DNA from: Sulfonitrofixus sp039714575
Lineage (GTDB): Bacteria > Campylobacterota > Campylobacteria > Campylobacterales > Sulfurimonadaceae
Assembly: GCA_039714575.1 (NCBI GenBank)
Contig: JBDLJE010000001.1
Coordinates: 1-64,000 of the forward strand
Reading direction: 5' to 3'
Length of the DNA stretch: 64,000 bases
A program made the position numbers and the translations under genes. Shown piece after piece: positions 1-7,732 of this stretch. The stretch's first letter is position 1. Each line of letters begins with the position of its first letter. The notes under the pieces were generated by a model. It ran no database searches. It was not told where the DNA came from and saw only the letters and a list, made by a program, of their open reading frames with translations.

Positions 1-1041
1 AAGATCGGTAAGCAAGAGCTAGACACTCCATTGGCGTTTACTGAGCGTTGGAATGCAATTCCAAATACTTTCAATGCAGCGGTTGCATTAAACAACTCTA
101 TTGACGACTTGACGTTGGCAATGGCTTATGTTGGTCAGACAAATACTGGTATCGCTGCCGATCCTGATGCTGATGCTGATGCTGCAGCTGTTCTACCTGA
201 TCCTGAAACTGGTGTGACAAACAACGGTTCATGGAAAGTACAAGGTGATGTAAGTGACCAGTTCTATAGTGGTGCCGGTGCTATCGCAGCTCTATACAAT
301 AACAAGACAGTCGCAGTTAACTTTTGGGCTTACTATATCAAAAATGTACTATCTAACGGTGTAGCCGGCGACCTTCCTGCAGGAATTGACAACGGACTTA
401 ATGTTACTGCTGCATGGTTAGACGGTAGCATGAAAATCGGTGATGTTGCTAACGTAAAACTGTATGGTGCTTATGTTGGTCATGATGATTCAATTAATGA
501 GCCAGGCAAAACGGTAGCTGGGATCACTGGCGATGCTACAATGGCAGGTGCATTAAGTGCAGATGCTACTTTCGGCGGCTGGACAATTTTTGCTGCGGCG
601 TCAACAGTTACAGAGGGTGACCTTCCGGTAGCAAATACGGCGACGGGCTTTAAGAAAACAAAACTTCCAACTGCGGGTGTTTACACAGATGGTCTTTATG
701 TTGGTCAACCGGGTTCAACGGCTGTTAAACTTAAAGCTTCTGGTAAAGTAGCTTCAACTGGTATTACTCTTCAAGGTGTTTACAACATGAACAGTGGTGA
801 AGACGGTGAAGCAATGGGTATCAATGCTGGTGCTGTAAACACTGCAGTTAACACAAACTACAGTGGTGTAGGTTTTGCTGCTCAAACTCTTGAAACTACA
901 GAGGTTGATCTTATCGTATCTCAAAAACTAGGCGTGTGGAATAACAAACTTATTATCATGCACCGTGGATTTGCAGACACTGCTACAGATGATGCAAAAG
1001 GTGGACAATACGTTCGTCTTGTAACTTCTGTAAACTTCTAA
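1..1041 (+). CDS. Outer-membrane porin-like protein, 3' part only
   Basis: The reading frame is open from base 1, so the start lies before the window. About 346 residues remain. They are rich in Gly, Ala, Thr and Asn with alternating hydrophobic and polar residues, and end in ...VTSVNF with a terminal Phe, as expected for an outer-membrane beta-barrel recognised by the Bam machinery. A short Asp-Ala run (codons GAT GCT repeated) lies near base 170 and probably sits in a surface loop. It resembles the large porin-like proteins abundant in Campylobacterota. The exact family cannot be fixed without the N-terminus. A strong terminator follows. Confidence 0.7.
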   Translation, partial: KIGKQELDTPLAFTERWNAIPNTFNAAVALNNSIDDLTLAMAYVGQTNTGIAADPDADADAAAVLPDPETGVTNNGSWKVQGDVSDQFYSGAGAIAALYNNKTVAVNFWAYYIKNVLSNGVAGDLPAGIDNGLNVTAAWLDGSMKIGDVANVKLYGAYVGHDDSINEPGKTVAGITGDATMAGALSADATFGGWTIFAAASTVTEGDLPVANTATGFKKTKLPTAGVYTDGLYVGQPGSTAVKLKASGKVASTGITLQGVYNMNSGEDGEAMGINAGAVNTAVNTNYSGVGFAAQTLETTEVDLIVSQKLGVWNNKLIIMHRGFADTATDDAKGGQYVRLVTSVNF

Positions 1042-1062
1042 ACACTGTTTAGATAACTTTCA

Positions 1063-1117
1063 CTCCCAGGCAGCTGCCTGGGAGTACTAAATCCTCACCC
1101 TTTACTTCCCTTTTTTT
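1063..1117 (+). terminator. Rho-independent terminator after the porin gene
   Basis: A perfect 22-nt palindrome (11-bp arms, CTCCCAGGCAG and its complement, 1063-1084) lies 22 bases after the porin stop. A T-rich stretch with a run of seven T ends near 1117. The stem is GC-rich; the T-run is further from the stem than usual. Confidence 0.7.
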
Positions 1118-1222
1118 ACAATAATTTACTATTTTTATGTACAATCTATCAGAATCTTAACGATCATTTTCAGCACGATTGAAATGTACCTTTAAGAGAC
1201 AAATCTTTACAAAGTCAGGCCG

Positions 1223-1879
1223 ATGAAAAACTTATATATAACACTTACTATTTTGTTTCTAACCCTAGTTTTAGCAGGGTGCTCAAAAGCACCGTTTAAA
1301 GAGCAGGAACCGCTTAAAAATGCCGCTTTGGTCTATGTCTATGTTGCAACGGATGACGGGGTGAACGACAGTGACAGAAACCCATATTACAAAGTGGGCT
1401 TTAACGGAAAAAACGTTAAGGATGGAATGCTGGTCAATGAGTATATGGTATTCAACTTAAAGCCGGAGACAGTTACGGTTTCTACGACAAGAGCAAACAT
1501 CGAGAAACAGGAGTTGATACTTCAACTCAAAGCGGGTGAAATACGTTATCTTAAAGTGCAGAGTTTTTCAGATGACTTTGGCAAGTTTTCGTTCATAGAG
1601 GTGAGCAGTGAGGTTGGTTTAAAAGAGATCACTAAGACCAGAACGGCTGTCGAAGACAAGAAAGAGGCCGGCTACATCGATGTACTTATTGAGAGTATAA
1701 GCAGTGATGAAGAGCAAAATGCGGTAATAGTAAAAGAAGATGTCACTGAAAAAGAGACGGCAGAAAGTGCGCAAAGTAATGCGGATGAACTGGAACGTCT
1801 TTTTGAGCTAAAAGAGAAAGGCGCCATCTCCCAAGAAGAGTATGAGACGCTTAAAGCTAAAGTCATCAACAAACAATAA
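1223..1879 (+). CDS. Lipoprotein with DUF2846-like region and C-terminal SHOCT motif
   Basis: A 218-residue protein. A hydrophobic signal peptide ends in the lipobox LAGC (Cys 20), so it should be processed by signal peptidase II and lipid-anchored. Residues about 33-130 look like the DUF2846 fold (a beta-rich domain beginning with ALVYVYV and containing a PYY...NG segment), found in small envelope lipoproteins. The last ~30 residues (DELERLFELKEKGAISQEEYETLK) match the short SHOCT helix-pair motif, thought to mediate oligomerisation. Between them is an acidic linker. The gene stands alone between a terminator and the moaA promoter. Function unknown; the domain calls are by pattern only. Confidence 0.7.
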   Translation: MKNLYITLTILFLTLVLAGCSKAPFKEQEPLKNAALVYVYVATDDGVNDSDRNPYYKVGFNGKNVKDGMLVNEYMVFNLKPETVTVSTTRANIEKQELILQLKAGEIRYLKVQSFSDDFGKFSFIEVSSEVGLKEITKTRTAVEDKKEAGYIDVLIESISSDEEQNAVIVKEDVTEKETAESAQSNADELERLFELKEKGAISQEEYETLKAKVINKQ

Positions 1880-1947
1880 CTTCATAACGGCTCTAAGTAT
1901 TTTAGGGTCGCTTAATCTACGTCAACAATTCCAAACCAACTTTCGCG

Positions 1948-1953
1948 TATAAT
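1948..1953 (+). promoter_or_regulatory. -10 box upstream of moaA
   Basis: TATAAT in the context GCGTATAATTA, 64 bases before the moaA ATG. No clear -35 box, as is common for the housekeeping sigma factor of this phylum. Confidence 0.5.
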
Positions 1954-2016
1954 TATCTATCATTAATAATTAGCTATGATTGCAAAAATCGAACCGTTAT
2001 AGAGGTTTTAAAAACT

Positions 2017-2988
2017 ATGAACAAATTAATAGACAGTTACGGCAGAGAAGTCAACTACCTTCGTGTCTCAGTGACAGAGCGCTGTAACTTTAGATGCCAG
2101 TACTGCATGCCCGAAAAGCCGTTTTCGTGGAAGCCTAAAGAGAACCTGCTCAACTTTGAAGATATGTTCGAATTTATGAAAGTGTGTATTGACGAGGGGA
2201 TCAACAAGATCCGCATCACCGGCGGTGAGCCGCTGCTTCGTGAAGACCTGGACAAGTTCATCAAGATGATCTACGATTATGAACCGACCATCGATCTGGC
2301 CATGACAACGAATGCTTTTCTTCTTAAAGGGACGGCACAAAAGCTAAAAAAGGCAGGTCTTAAACGCATCAATGTCTCAATCGACTCTCTTATCCCGGCT
2401 GTTGCTGAGAAGATCGCACAAAAAGATGTACTGGAAAATGTGCTTGAGGGCGTGGATGAAGCGTTAAAGGTCGGCCTGAAAGTCAAAGTCAACATGGTGC
2501 CGATGAAAGGGGTGAACGAAAACGAGATCATCGATGTTCTGGAGTACTGCAGAGAGCGCGGTATGACAGTGCGTTTCATCGAGTACATGGAGAACGTACA
2601 TGCTGCTGTGGAAATCAAAGGGATGAAGAGCGATGAGCTGTTAGCCCTGATCGGTGAGAAATACGCCTATACGGATGAAGGTCTGGAAGCGCAATCGCCA
2701 TCACACTACTACTCTACAGAAGACGGTTACCGTTTCGGTATCATCGAGCCGTACAAAGATGACTTCTGTTCGACCTGTAACCGCATCCGCATCACGGCGG
2801 AGGGCGACCTTATCCCCTGCCTCTACTTTGACGAAGCGATGAGCATTCGTGAGGCTGTTCGCAAAGGCGACATTAAGACAGCTGCTGCCGTACTTAAAGA
2901 GGTCGTTAGAACCAAGCCGGAGAAAAATCGCTGGTCAGAAGATGACGGTGAGTCTTCAACAAGAGCATTTTATGAGACAGGTGGCTGA
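2017..2988 (+). CDS. moaA: GTP 3',8-cyclase MoaA
   Basis: Radical-SAM enzyme that with MoaC turns GTP into cyclic pyranopterin monophosphate, the first step of molybdenum-cofactor synthesis. The 323-residue protein has the N-terminal SAM-cluster motif CNFRCQYC (Cys 23, 27, 30), the GGEPLLR segment (69-75), and the second [4Fe-4S] site FCSTC...IPC (Cys 251, 254, 268) that binds GTP. It ends in Gly-Gly, the C-terminal tail that MoaA needs for activity, so both ends are intact. It overlaps queE by one base (TGATG), so the two are probably translated together. moeA and a molybdopterin-dependent enzyme are also in this window. Confidence 0.97.
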   Translation: MNKLIDSYGREVNYLRVSVTERCNFRCQYCMPEKPFSWKPKENLLNFEDMFEFMKVCIDEGINKIRITGGEPLLREDLDKFIKMIYDYEPTIDLAMTTNAFLLKGTAQKLKKAGLKRINVSIDSLIPAVAEKIAQKDVLENVLEGVDEALKVGLKVKVNMVPMKGVNENEIIDVLEYCRERGMTVRFIEYMENVHAAVEIKGMKSDELLALIGEKYAYTDEGLEAQSPSHYYSTEDGYRFGIIEPYKDDFCSTCNRIRITAEGDLIPCLYFDEAMSIREAVRKGDIKTAAAVLKEVVRTKPEKNRWSEDDGESSTRAFYETGG

Positions 2989-3746
2989 TGATCTACCTTG
3001 TTGAGCATTTTTACTCGATACAAGGTGAAGGACGTTATGTAGGCGTACCCTCTCTCTTTTTACGTTTTGGCGGCTGTAACATGCGTTGTGAAGGGTTCGC
3101 CTGTTCGCAGGAAGCACCTAGCGGCAAGGTTGTTGTAGGCTGTGATACTGTCTATGCAGTTAACCGTGAAAACTTCTCTCAAAACTGGATAGAAATAGAT
3201 AATGCACACCAGCTTATATCTATTTTGGACCGATATGAACTCCCGAAAAATGTTGATGTTGTCCTGACCGGCGGTGAACCGTTGATGTATGCGGAGGACC
3301 CTGTGTTTATCGCTTTTTTAGAGGCGATGGCAGAGAAAGGATATCGTGTCACTTTTGAGACGAACGGTTCCATTGCTGTCGATTTTGAGAAGTTCCCAGT
3401 TTATAAAGAGTGTGTGTTTGCCCTCTCCGTCAAACTTGAGAACAGTGGCGAGTCATATAATAAACGTATAAAACCAAACACGATCTATGCTTTAGCGACA
3501 AATGCCAAAGAGGCTTTTTTTAAATTCTCTATCGATGCTGACTCTATCGATATCGGTCTTGACGAACAGATCGAAGAGATCATTGCCCATGCTCCAGACA
3601 CTCAGGTCTACTGCATGCCTGTCGGCGGCTCAAAGACTGAAGTTGAGCGCAATGCGGAGCCGCTTATTGAGTATTGCAAGGTTAAGGGTTATACCTATTC
3701 TGATCGCTTGCATATACGTATATGGGATGAAGTGCATGGTGTTTAA
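2988..3746 (+). CDS. queE: 7-carboxy-7-deazaguanine synthase QueE
   Basis: Radical-SAM enzyme that converts 6-carboxy-tetrahydropterin to 7-carboxy-7-deazaguanine in the queuosine/preQ0 pathway. At 252 residues it is longer than the shortest QueE proteins. The N-terminus has the family signature YSIQGEGRYVGVPSLFLRFGGCN. The SAM-cluster cysteines appear as Cys 30, 34 and 39, a C-x3-C-x4-C spacing instead of the usual C-x3-C-x2-C, followed by Cys 52. TGGEP lies in the middle. The downstream queD makes its substrate, which supports the assignment. The ATG shares a base with the moaA stop. Confidence 0.93.
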   Translation: MIYLVEHFYSIQGEGRYVGVPSLFLRFGGCNMRCEGFACSQEAPSGKVVVGCDTVYAVNRENFSQNWIEIDNAHQLISILDRYELPKNVDVVLTGGEPLMYAEDPVFIAFLEAMAEKGYRVTFETNGSIAVDFEKFPVYKECVFALSVKLENSGESYNKRIKPNTIYALATNAKEAFFKFSIDADSIDIGLDEQIEEIIAHAPDTQVYCMPVGGSKTEVERNAEPLIEYCKVKGYTYSDRLHIRIWDEVHGV

Positions 3747-3759
3747 GAAATGAGCGTGA

Positions 3760-3765
3760 TATAAT
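3760..3765 (+). promoter_or_regulatory. -10 box directly before queD (possible leaderless start)
   Basis: TATAAT ends six bases before the queD ATG at 3772, so a transcript from it would begin at or next to the start codon. No Shine-Dalgarno sequence is visible before this ATG. Confidence 0.5.
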
Positions 3766-3771
3766 TCATCT

Positions 3772-4353
3772 ATGATAATCAGAAAACAGTTTAAATTTGA
3801 AAATGCCCATATAGTCAGAGGCTGCAGTTCCGAGCGTTGTAGAGCTTCACTTCACGGTCACTCATACATCATTGAGATACTTTTTGAATCCAACTTTTTG
3901 GACAATGGTCAGATGGTCTACGACTTTGGTCTGATGAAACAGAACATGAAAGATCTCATCGACAGTTTTGATCATGCTGTCACGCTGTGGGATGGTGATG
4001 ACCAAGAGTATGTAAGTGACATGAAAAAGCACTCTGAGCGCTGGGTGCAGCTTCCGGTCTCACCTTCGGCTGAACAGTTCTCACGCGTCATCTTCATCAT
4101 GATAAATGAGCTTTTGAAACTCACCTCGATGGTCAACGGTGAAAAGAGGGTCAAACTTAACAGCGTCATCGTGCATGAGACGGCGACAGGGTATGCGCAA
4201 GGTTTTGAAGAGGATGCCTACTCGGAGTTGATGGGGAATATTGATCTTAATGAGGTCATCTTCAGTGATGGGGTACGTGCAGACTGGCGTGAGGCTGAGT
4301 TGTGGGAGAAGATAATAAAAGGTGAGATGTTCATTAATCCTGAAACGGTTTAA
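3772..4353 (+). CDS. queD: 6-carboxy-5,6,7,8-tetrahydropterin synthase QueD
   Basis: Makes 6-carboxy-tetrahydropterin from dihydroneopterin triphosphate for queuosine synthesis. The 193-residue protein has the zinc-site pattern FKFENAH near residue 13 and LHGHSY near residue 29, with a cysteine-bearing segment CSSERC between them that supplies the catalytic Cys. DSFDHAVTL is the conserved Asp-His segment. It is longer than typical 120-140-residue QueD proteins, with extra sequence in the middle and C-terminal parts. It lies 25 bases after queE. The first ATG gives the expected N-terminus. Confidence 0.92.
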   Translation: MIIRKQFKFENAHIVRGCSSERCRASLHGHSYIIEILFESNFLDNGQMVYDFGLMKQNMKDLIDSFDHAVTLWDGDDQEYVSDMKKHSERWVQLPVSPSAEQFSRVIFIMINELLKLTSMVNGEKRVKLNSVIVHETATGYAQGFEEDAYSELMGNIDLNEVIFSDGVRADWREAELWEKIIKGEMFINPETV

Positions 4354-4382
4354 TATTTTTTTTGTCACTTTCCGTCATTATG

Positions 4383-4860
4383 AAACTTTATTGACTTCTC
4401 CTTTTCCTTTTTTACTCGCAAAAAACGAAACCAAAAAGCGCTCGTGACGGCTTTACCCGAGGGCATTTCCTTTGGTCACACATCGGTAGCTACCGACTAC
4501 TTTCCTTCCAGTCGTTCTTTCGCTAAAAACGACAAAACTCCCTACGGTCAGACAATGCCGTTTTTTTAACGCTCTTTCTCTTCTTACAGTCAACGCTGCA
4601 GATGCCACGAAAAGAGCCAAGCGGTAACGCATTGTTTAAATTTAAAAGCTAAAGCTTTTGACTTAGTTGGAATATTGTCGACTAATTACTGCGTCTTGGT
4701 ACAGTGACTGAAGCCGGAGGGGTTTCGTGACTCCGAGTATTTGATACTTTTAACAGTAACTGTACCCGTAATAGCTCTTCTTCTTTTTCGTTAGGTTTTC
4801 TTCTTGAGCTAGCAAGAAGAAAAAGTGACATACTATTGATATGAAGTAATTAAAAAAGTC
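4383..4860 (+). repeat. R1 repeat, copy A (structured intergenic element)
   Basis: First of three related non-coding blocks (others at 8614-9036 and 23966-24420), filling most of the 549-base gap between queD and moeA. Left end: T-run/A-run hairpin around 4405-4430. Then a 14-nt palindrome TCGGTAGCTACCGA (4483-4496), an AAAAGCT...AGCTTTT hairpin near 4644, an invariant hairpin GAAGCC-GGAGG-GGTTTC (4710-4726) inside a helix pairing 4698-4705 (GGTACAGT) with 4759-4766 (ACTGTACC), and a right-end 11-bp hairpin near 4795-4822 with loop AGCTAG. Similarity to copy C continues to about 4860. No open frame is shared among copies. It could also end transcripts of the convergent queD and moeA. Confidence 0.85.
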
Positions 4861-4902
4861 ACATTAATCATAAAAATAACTGTTATCCAAGAAAAGAAGT
4901 AA

Positions 4903-6120
4903 CTATTTCGTAAAGAGAGATTTCTTCTCCGCAGAGTTAAAACTAAACCGAGTAGGAATAACCTTGACGGCTGCACCAGCCTCTAGTTCACTAACTTCCG
5001 CATCTACAAAGATCAAAGCATTACCCTTGGCAAGCGGCGAGACCATTCCCGGTGCATATTTGTCACAGACCAAGAAACTCTCACCGTCAAAATAACCGGG
5101 TACTAAAGTATTGCGTCCAGGACGTGATATATAGGGCAGTTTGAGTTTAGCATTGATCGTGGAGAGATATTTCTCTTTGACAGCAGAAAGGGCATTGATG
5201 GTACTTTGTCCAAAGATCTCAAAGATGAGTGCTGCTGCCAGCGGATTGCCGGGCAGGTTCAAGACATACGTGCTGCCTATCCGCCCAAAGGTAGTGGGTT
5301 TACCGGGTTTGATCTCGATCTTTTCAAAAATGCAGCTATAGTCAAAAGCACTGAAGGCCTCTTTGGTATAGTCTGCATCACCGACGCTGACACCGCCGGA
5401 GGTAATAATAAGATCAGAGTCCAGTGCAGATTCGATGTGCTTATGAATACACTCCAAGTCATCGACAGCCGTGCCGATAAACTGCACTTCACAGCCGAGT
5501 TCCTGACAGCGTGCCATGATCGTCGGGGTGTTGGTGTTGTAGAGTTGATATTCTGTTACCTGCTCGAAATGCATCTTAAGCTCACTGCCCGAAGCGAACA
5601 GAGCAATACGGGGCTTTTTATAGACCTTGACCTGGGAGATGCCCTGAGAGGCCAGTAGGGTGATGTGATGGGCATGAAGACGTTCGCCTCTCTCCAGCAG
5701 AAGGTCACCGCTTTCAATGTCTTCACCGGTCAGGCGGATGTGTTGAGCCGCCCTGATGTTTTCAGGCATGACGACCATATCACCATCTGCAGTCGTCTCT
5801 TCGACAGGGACAACTGCTTCGCAACCGTGGGGAATACGTGCCCCCGTCATGATCTTGACGCAGTTTCTGTCTTGGAGTTTGATCTCCTCTTTGTCACCGG
5901 CAAAGATCGTATGCGCACAATCCAGTGTTTTACCTGCATCGTCTGCTTTCACCGCGTAGCCGTCCATAGCAGAGTTGTCAAACGGGGGAAGGTTGTGTGC
6001 AGCAACAATCTCTTCAGCCAGGACATGCCCCAGAGCCAGCTCGATAGGCAGTAGCTGCTGCGATTTGGGTTTGACGTGTTCAAAAATAAGTGAGAGTGCC
6101 TCGTCAACAGTTACAGCCAT
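4903..6120 (-). CDS. moeA: Molybdopterin molybdenumtransferase MoeA
   Basis: Inserts molybdate into adenylylated molybdopterin, the last general step of cofactor synthesis. 405 residues from the chosen ATG at 6120 (MAVTVDEAL...), which has AAGGA upstream and matches the family N-terminus; a longer frame to 6210 adds 30 residues with no support. Visible motifs are PPFDNSAMDGYAV near residue 48, the TGARIPHGCEAVVP segment, SGGVSVGDADY of the MoCF-binding domain, and LPGNPLAA. The C-terminal domain IV is present. A -10 box lies at 6148-6153 on this strand. It is convergent with queD across R1 copy A. Confidence 0.95.
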   Translation of the reverse strand: MAVTVDEALSLIFEHVKPKSQQLLPIELALGHVLAEEIVAAHNLPPFDNSAMDGYAVKADDAGKTLDCAHTIFAGDKEEIKLQDRNCVKIMTGARIPHGCEAVVPVEETTADGDMVVMPENIRAAQHIRLTGEDIESGDLLLERGERLHAHHITLLASQGISQVKVYKKPRIALFASGSELKMHFEQVTEYQLYNTNTPTIMARCQELGCEVQFIGTAVDDLECIHKHIESALDSDLIITSGGVSVGDADYTKEAFSAFDYSCIFEKIEIKPGKPTTFGRIGSTYVLNLPGNPLAAALIFEIFGQSTINALSAVKEKYLSTINAKLKLPYISRPGRNTLVPGYFDGESFLVCDKYAPGMVSPLAKGNALIFVDAEVSELEAGAAVKVIPTRFSFNSAEKKSLFTK

Positions 6121-6147
6121 GAAGATCCTTATATAGGTAGTAGAATG

Positions 6148-6153
6148 ATTATA
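6148..6153 (-). promoter_or_regulatory. -10 box for moeA
   Basis: TATAAT on the minus strand, 27 bases before the moeA ATG, with AAGGA just ahead of the start. It sits inside a ~40-base segment (6141-6180) that is imperfectly repeated at 6270-6312. Confidence 0.5.
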
Positions 6154-6309
6154 GAAGAAAGAGTGTAAAAATAAGGTTAGTAAAGAGCATGGTGCACTAT
6201 GCGTGAGCACACGGCTGACGTGAACTTAGTGTTAACGTAGTTTATGGGACTTTGTTCCAGAAACGTAAAAATAGTAATGATATAGAAGAAATAGTGTAAA
6301 ATCTTGGTT

Positions 6310-6720
6310 ATGAATGATATGTATGATATGAGTTTGACACTGCACTCTTGGAGCGTGTTGATATTGTTAGCTGTTTTTGTTGCCTCCTTGATCCAACTAC
6401 AGCGTGCAGATGCTGTTTTACCCTATCTAAAAAAGATGCGAATACAGACACCAGTTATTATGATGGTGATGTTTGCGCCTATCTTTACTGGTATTGTGAT
6501 GATGGCGGCTAAACATCTGAGCTTTACTGTCCCCAACATAGTGATGATCGTACTTTCGATAACATTGATCTATTTTGAGATAAAACGCTCTAAACCTCTT
6601 AGGTTTGAGAGTATTGTTAAAGAGGGTGCTTTTGAGAAGTATAAGATAGGTGCAAAAAATATCCTGGTCGGTGAGATAGCGATCATCGTTTTGATCAGTA
6701 TCTGGATGTATCTTCTGTGA
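6310..6720 (+). CDS. Small four-helix inner-membrane protein, function unknown
   Basis: 136 residues from the ATG at 6310; a TTG two codons earlier is possible. Four hydrophobic segments are visible, about residues 10-28, 43-63, 68-86 and 117-135, with a basic loop (KRSKPLRFE) before the last. I do not recognise a named family; small integral membrane proteins of this shape are common next to RNA-modification genes in Campylobacterota. The stop overlaps the GTG start of rsmE by four bases, so the two are co-translated. TAAAAT at 6297-6302 ends seven bases before the ATG, giving little or no leader. Confidence 0.65.
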   Translation: MNDMYDMSLTLHSWSVLILLAVFVASLIQLQRADAVLPYLKKMRIQTPVIMMVMFAPIFTGIVMMAAKHLSFTVPNIVMIVLSITLIYFEIKRSKPLRFESIVKEGAFEKYKIGAKNILVGEIAIIVLISIWMYLL

Positions 6721-7388
6721 GATTTCTTTTCGATGATGACGCCGGAAAAGAGCGCCTCTCTCTAAAAGGTGAATCATTTAAATACATCATCAAAGTACGA
6801 CGTCATCAGGTTGGTGATGAACTCGGGTTTCGTCAAAAAGAGTCCAGTGAGATGCTTTACCGTTATAAGATCGTAGGTATCGATGGAAGAAGTGCTGCAT
6901 TAGAGTTGATAAGTGCAGAAGATGAAGAGGTGACTGGCTTAAGACGACTGCACATCGGCTGGTGTGTGGTCGATAGTAAATCGGTTGAAAAAGTACTTCC
7001 GCTCTTAAATGAACTGGGTGTTTCAAAGATAACGTTCATCTACTGCGACCGCTCACAAAAGAACTTTAAACCCGACCTTAAGCGTTATGAACGCATCTTG
7101 GAGAGCTCCATGCAGCAGTGCGGCCGCAGTGATATGATGGTTTTTGATGAGGTAAAAAACATTGAAACCTTTGTCCGGCAGAACCCGCAGACAGTCGTAT
7201 TTGATTTTTGTGATGAGATCTTGGAAGACGGCAGCGATATCGATACTGTCCTCATCGGCAGTGAAGGCGGTCTCAGCAAGGCTGAACGTGAGCTTTTACA
7301 AAACCAGAGAATCGTCCGTCTTGGCACTCCGATGATACTGCGTTCTGAAACGGCAGCTACAGCGATCGCTTCAAAAATCTTGCTTTGA
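6717..7388 (+). CDS. rsmE: 16S rRNA m3U1498 methyltransferase RsmE
   Basis: SPOUT-class enzyme that methylates N3 of U1498 in 16S rRNA. The 223-residue protein begins at a GTG overlapping the previous stop (GTGA). The N-terminal PUA-like part (residues 1-70) contains KGESFKYIIKVRRHQVGDE. The C-terminal trefoil-knot SAM site is clear: LIGSEGGLSKAE near residue 180, RLGTPMILRSETAATAIAS near the end. Size is near the family norm of about 240. Confidence 0.93.
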   Translation: MRFLFDDDAGKERLSLKGESFKYIIKVRRHQVGDELGFRQKESSEMLYRYKIVGIDGRSAALELISAEDEEVTGLRRLHIGWCVVDSKSVEKVLPLLNELGVSKITFIYCDRSQKNFKPDLKRYERILESSMQQCGRSDMMVFDEVKNIETFVRQNPQTVVFDFCDEILEDGSDIDTVLIGSEGGLSKAERELLQNQRIVRLGTPMILRSETAATAIASKILL

Positions 7389-7409
7389 CTAGGGTTTTTA
7401 GAGGTGCCC

Positions 7410-7438
7410 TTGTTAAATTAAACAAATTTCGATACAAT
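7410..7438 (+). promoter_or_regulatory. Promoter of rpmE
   Basis: TTGTTA (7410-7415) and TACAAT (7433-7438) separated by 17 bases, the best -35/-10 pair in this window. It predicts a leader of about 75 nt before rpmE. Confidence 0.6.
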
Positions 7439-7445
7439 ACGCGTT

Positions 7446-7520
7446 CTTAAAATCCGCACCCGTACGGATTCTAAAAATATACCGTGACTACGTACACGAC
7501 GTGGCACAAAAGGCAAAACA
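7446..7520 (+). promoter_or_regulatory. Leader of rpmE, candidate ribosomal-protein autoregulatory RNA
   Basis: The transcribed leader holds a hairpin AATCCG-(8 nt)-CGGATT (7451-7470) and a second dyad, CGTG (7483-7486) with CACG (7495-7498) or ACGT/ACGT alternatives, close to the start codon. L31 mRNA leaders are known regulators in several other bacterial groups. Assignment here rests on position and structure only. Confidence 0.4.
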
Positions 7521-7718
7521 ATGAAAAAAGAGATTCATCCAACATCAGTTGAATGTGCTGTATCTTGTGCATGTGGTAACGAGTTTGTTACTAAAAGTAC
7601 AAAACCTGAACTACGTGTTGACATCTGTAATGAGTGTCACCCGTTCTTCACAGGTTCTGAGAAGGTCGTAGATACTGCCGGACGTATTGAGAAATTCAAA
7701 GCACGTTACGCGAAATAA
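7521..7718 (+). CDS. rpmE: Ribosomal protein bL31
   Basis: A 65-residue large-subunit protein at the central protuberance and inter-subunit bridge. It begins MKKEIHP and is the zinc-binding (C+) form: CACGN and CNECHPF supply the Cys ligands (Cys 16/18 and Cys 37/40 by count). FTGSEKVVDTAGRIEKFKARY is the standard C-terminus. It has its own promoter and a structured leader and is followed 14 bases later by rsmI. Confidence 0.97.
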   Translation: MKKEIHPTSVECAVSCACGNEFVTKSTKPELRVDICNECHPFFTGSEKVVDTAGRIEKFKARYAK

Positions 7719-7732
7719 TCCAGGAGTAAGCC

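Noticed and set aside
5206..5658. A 150-codon frame opposite moeA
   Set aside because: Fully inside a clear moeA with all motifs intact; no family resemblance.
6185..6240. GTGAGCAC...GACGTGAACTTAGTG segment as a minus-strand fourth R2 copy
   Set aside because: Only GTGAACTT and some spacing agree; stems of the R2 pattern cannot be formed and it is not at a stop codon.
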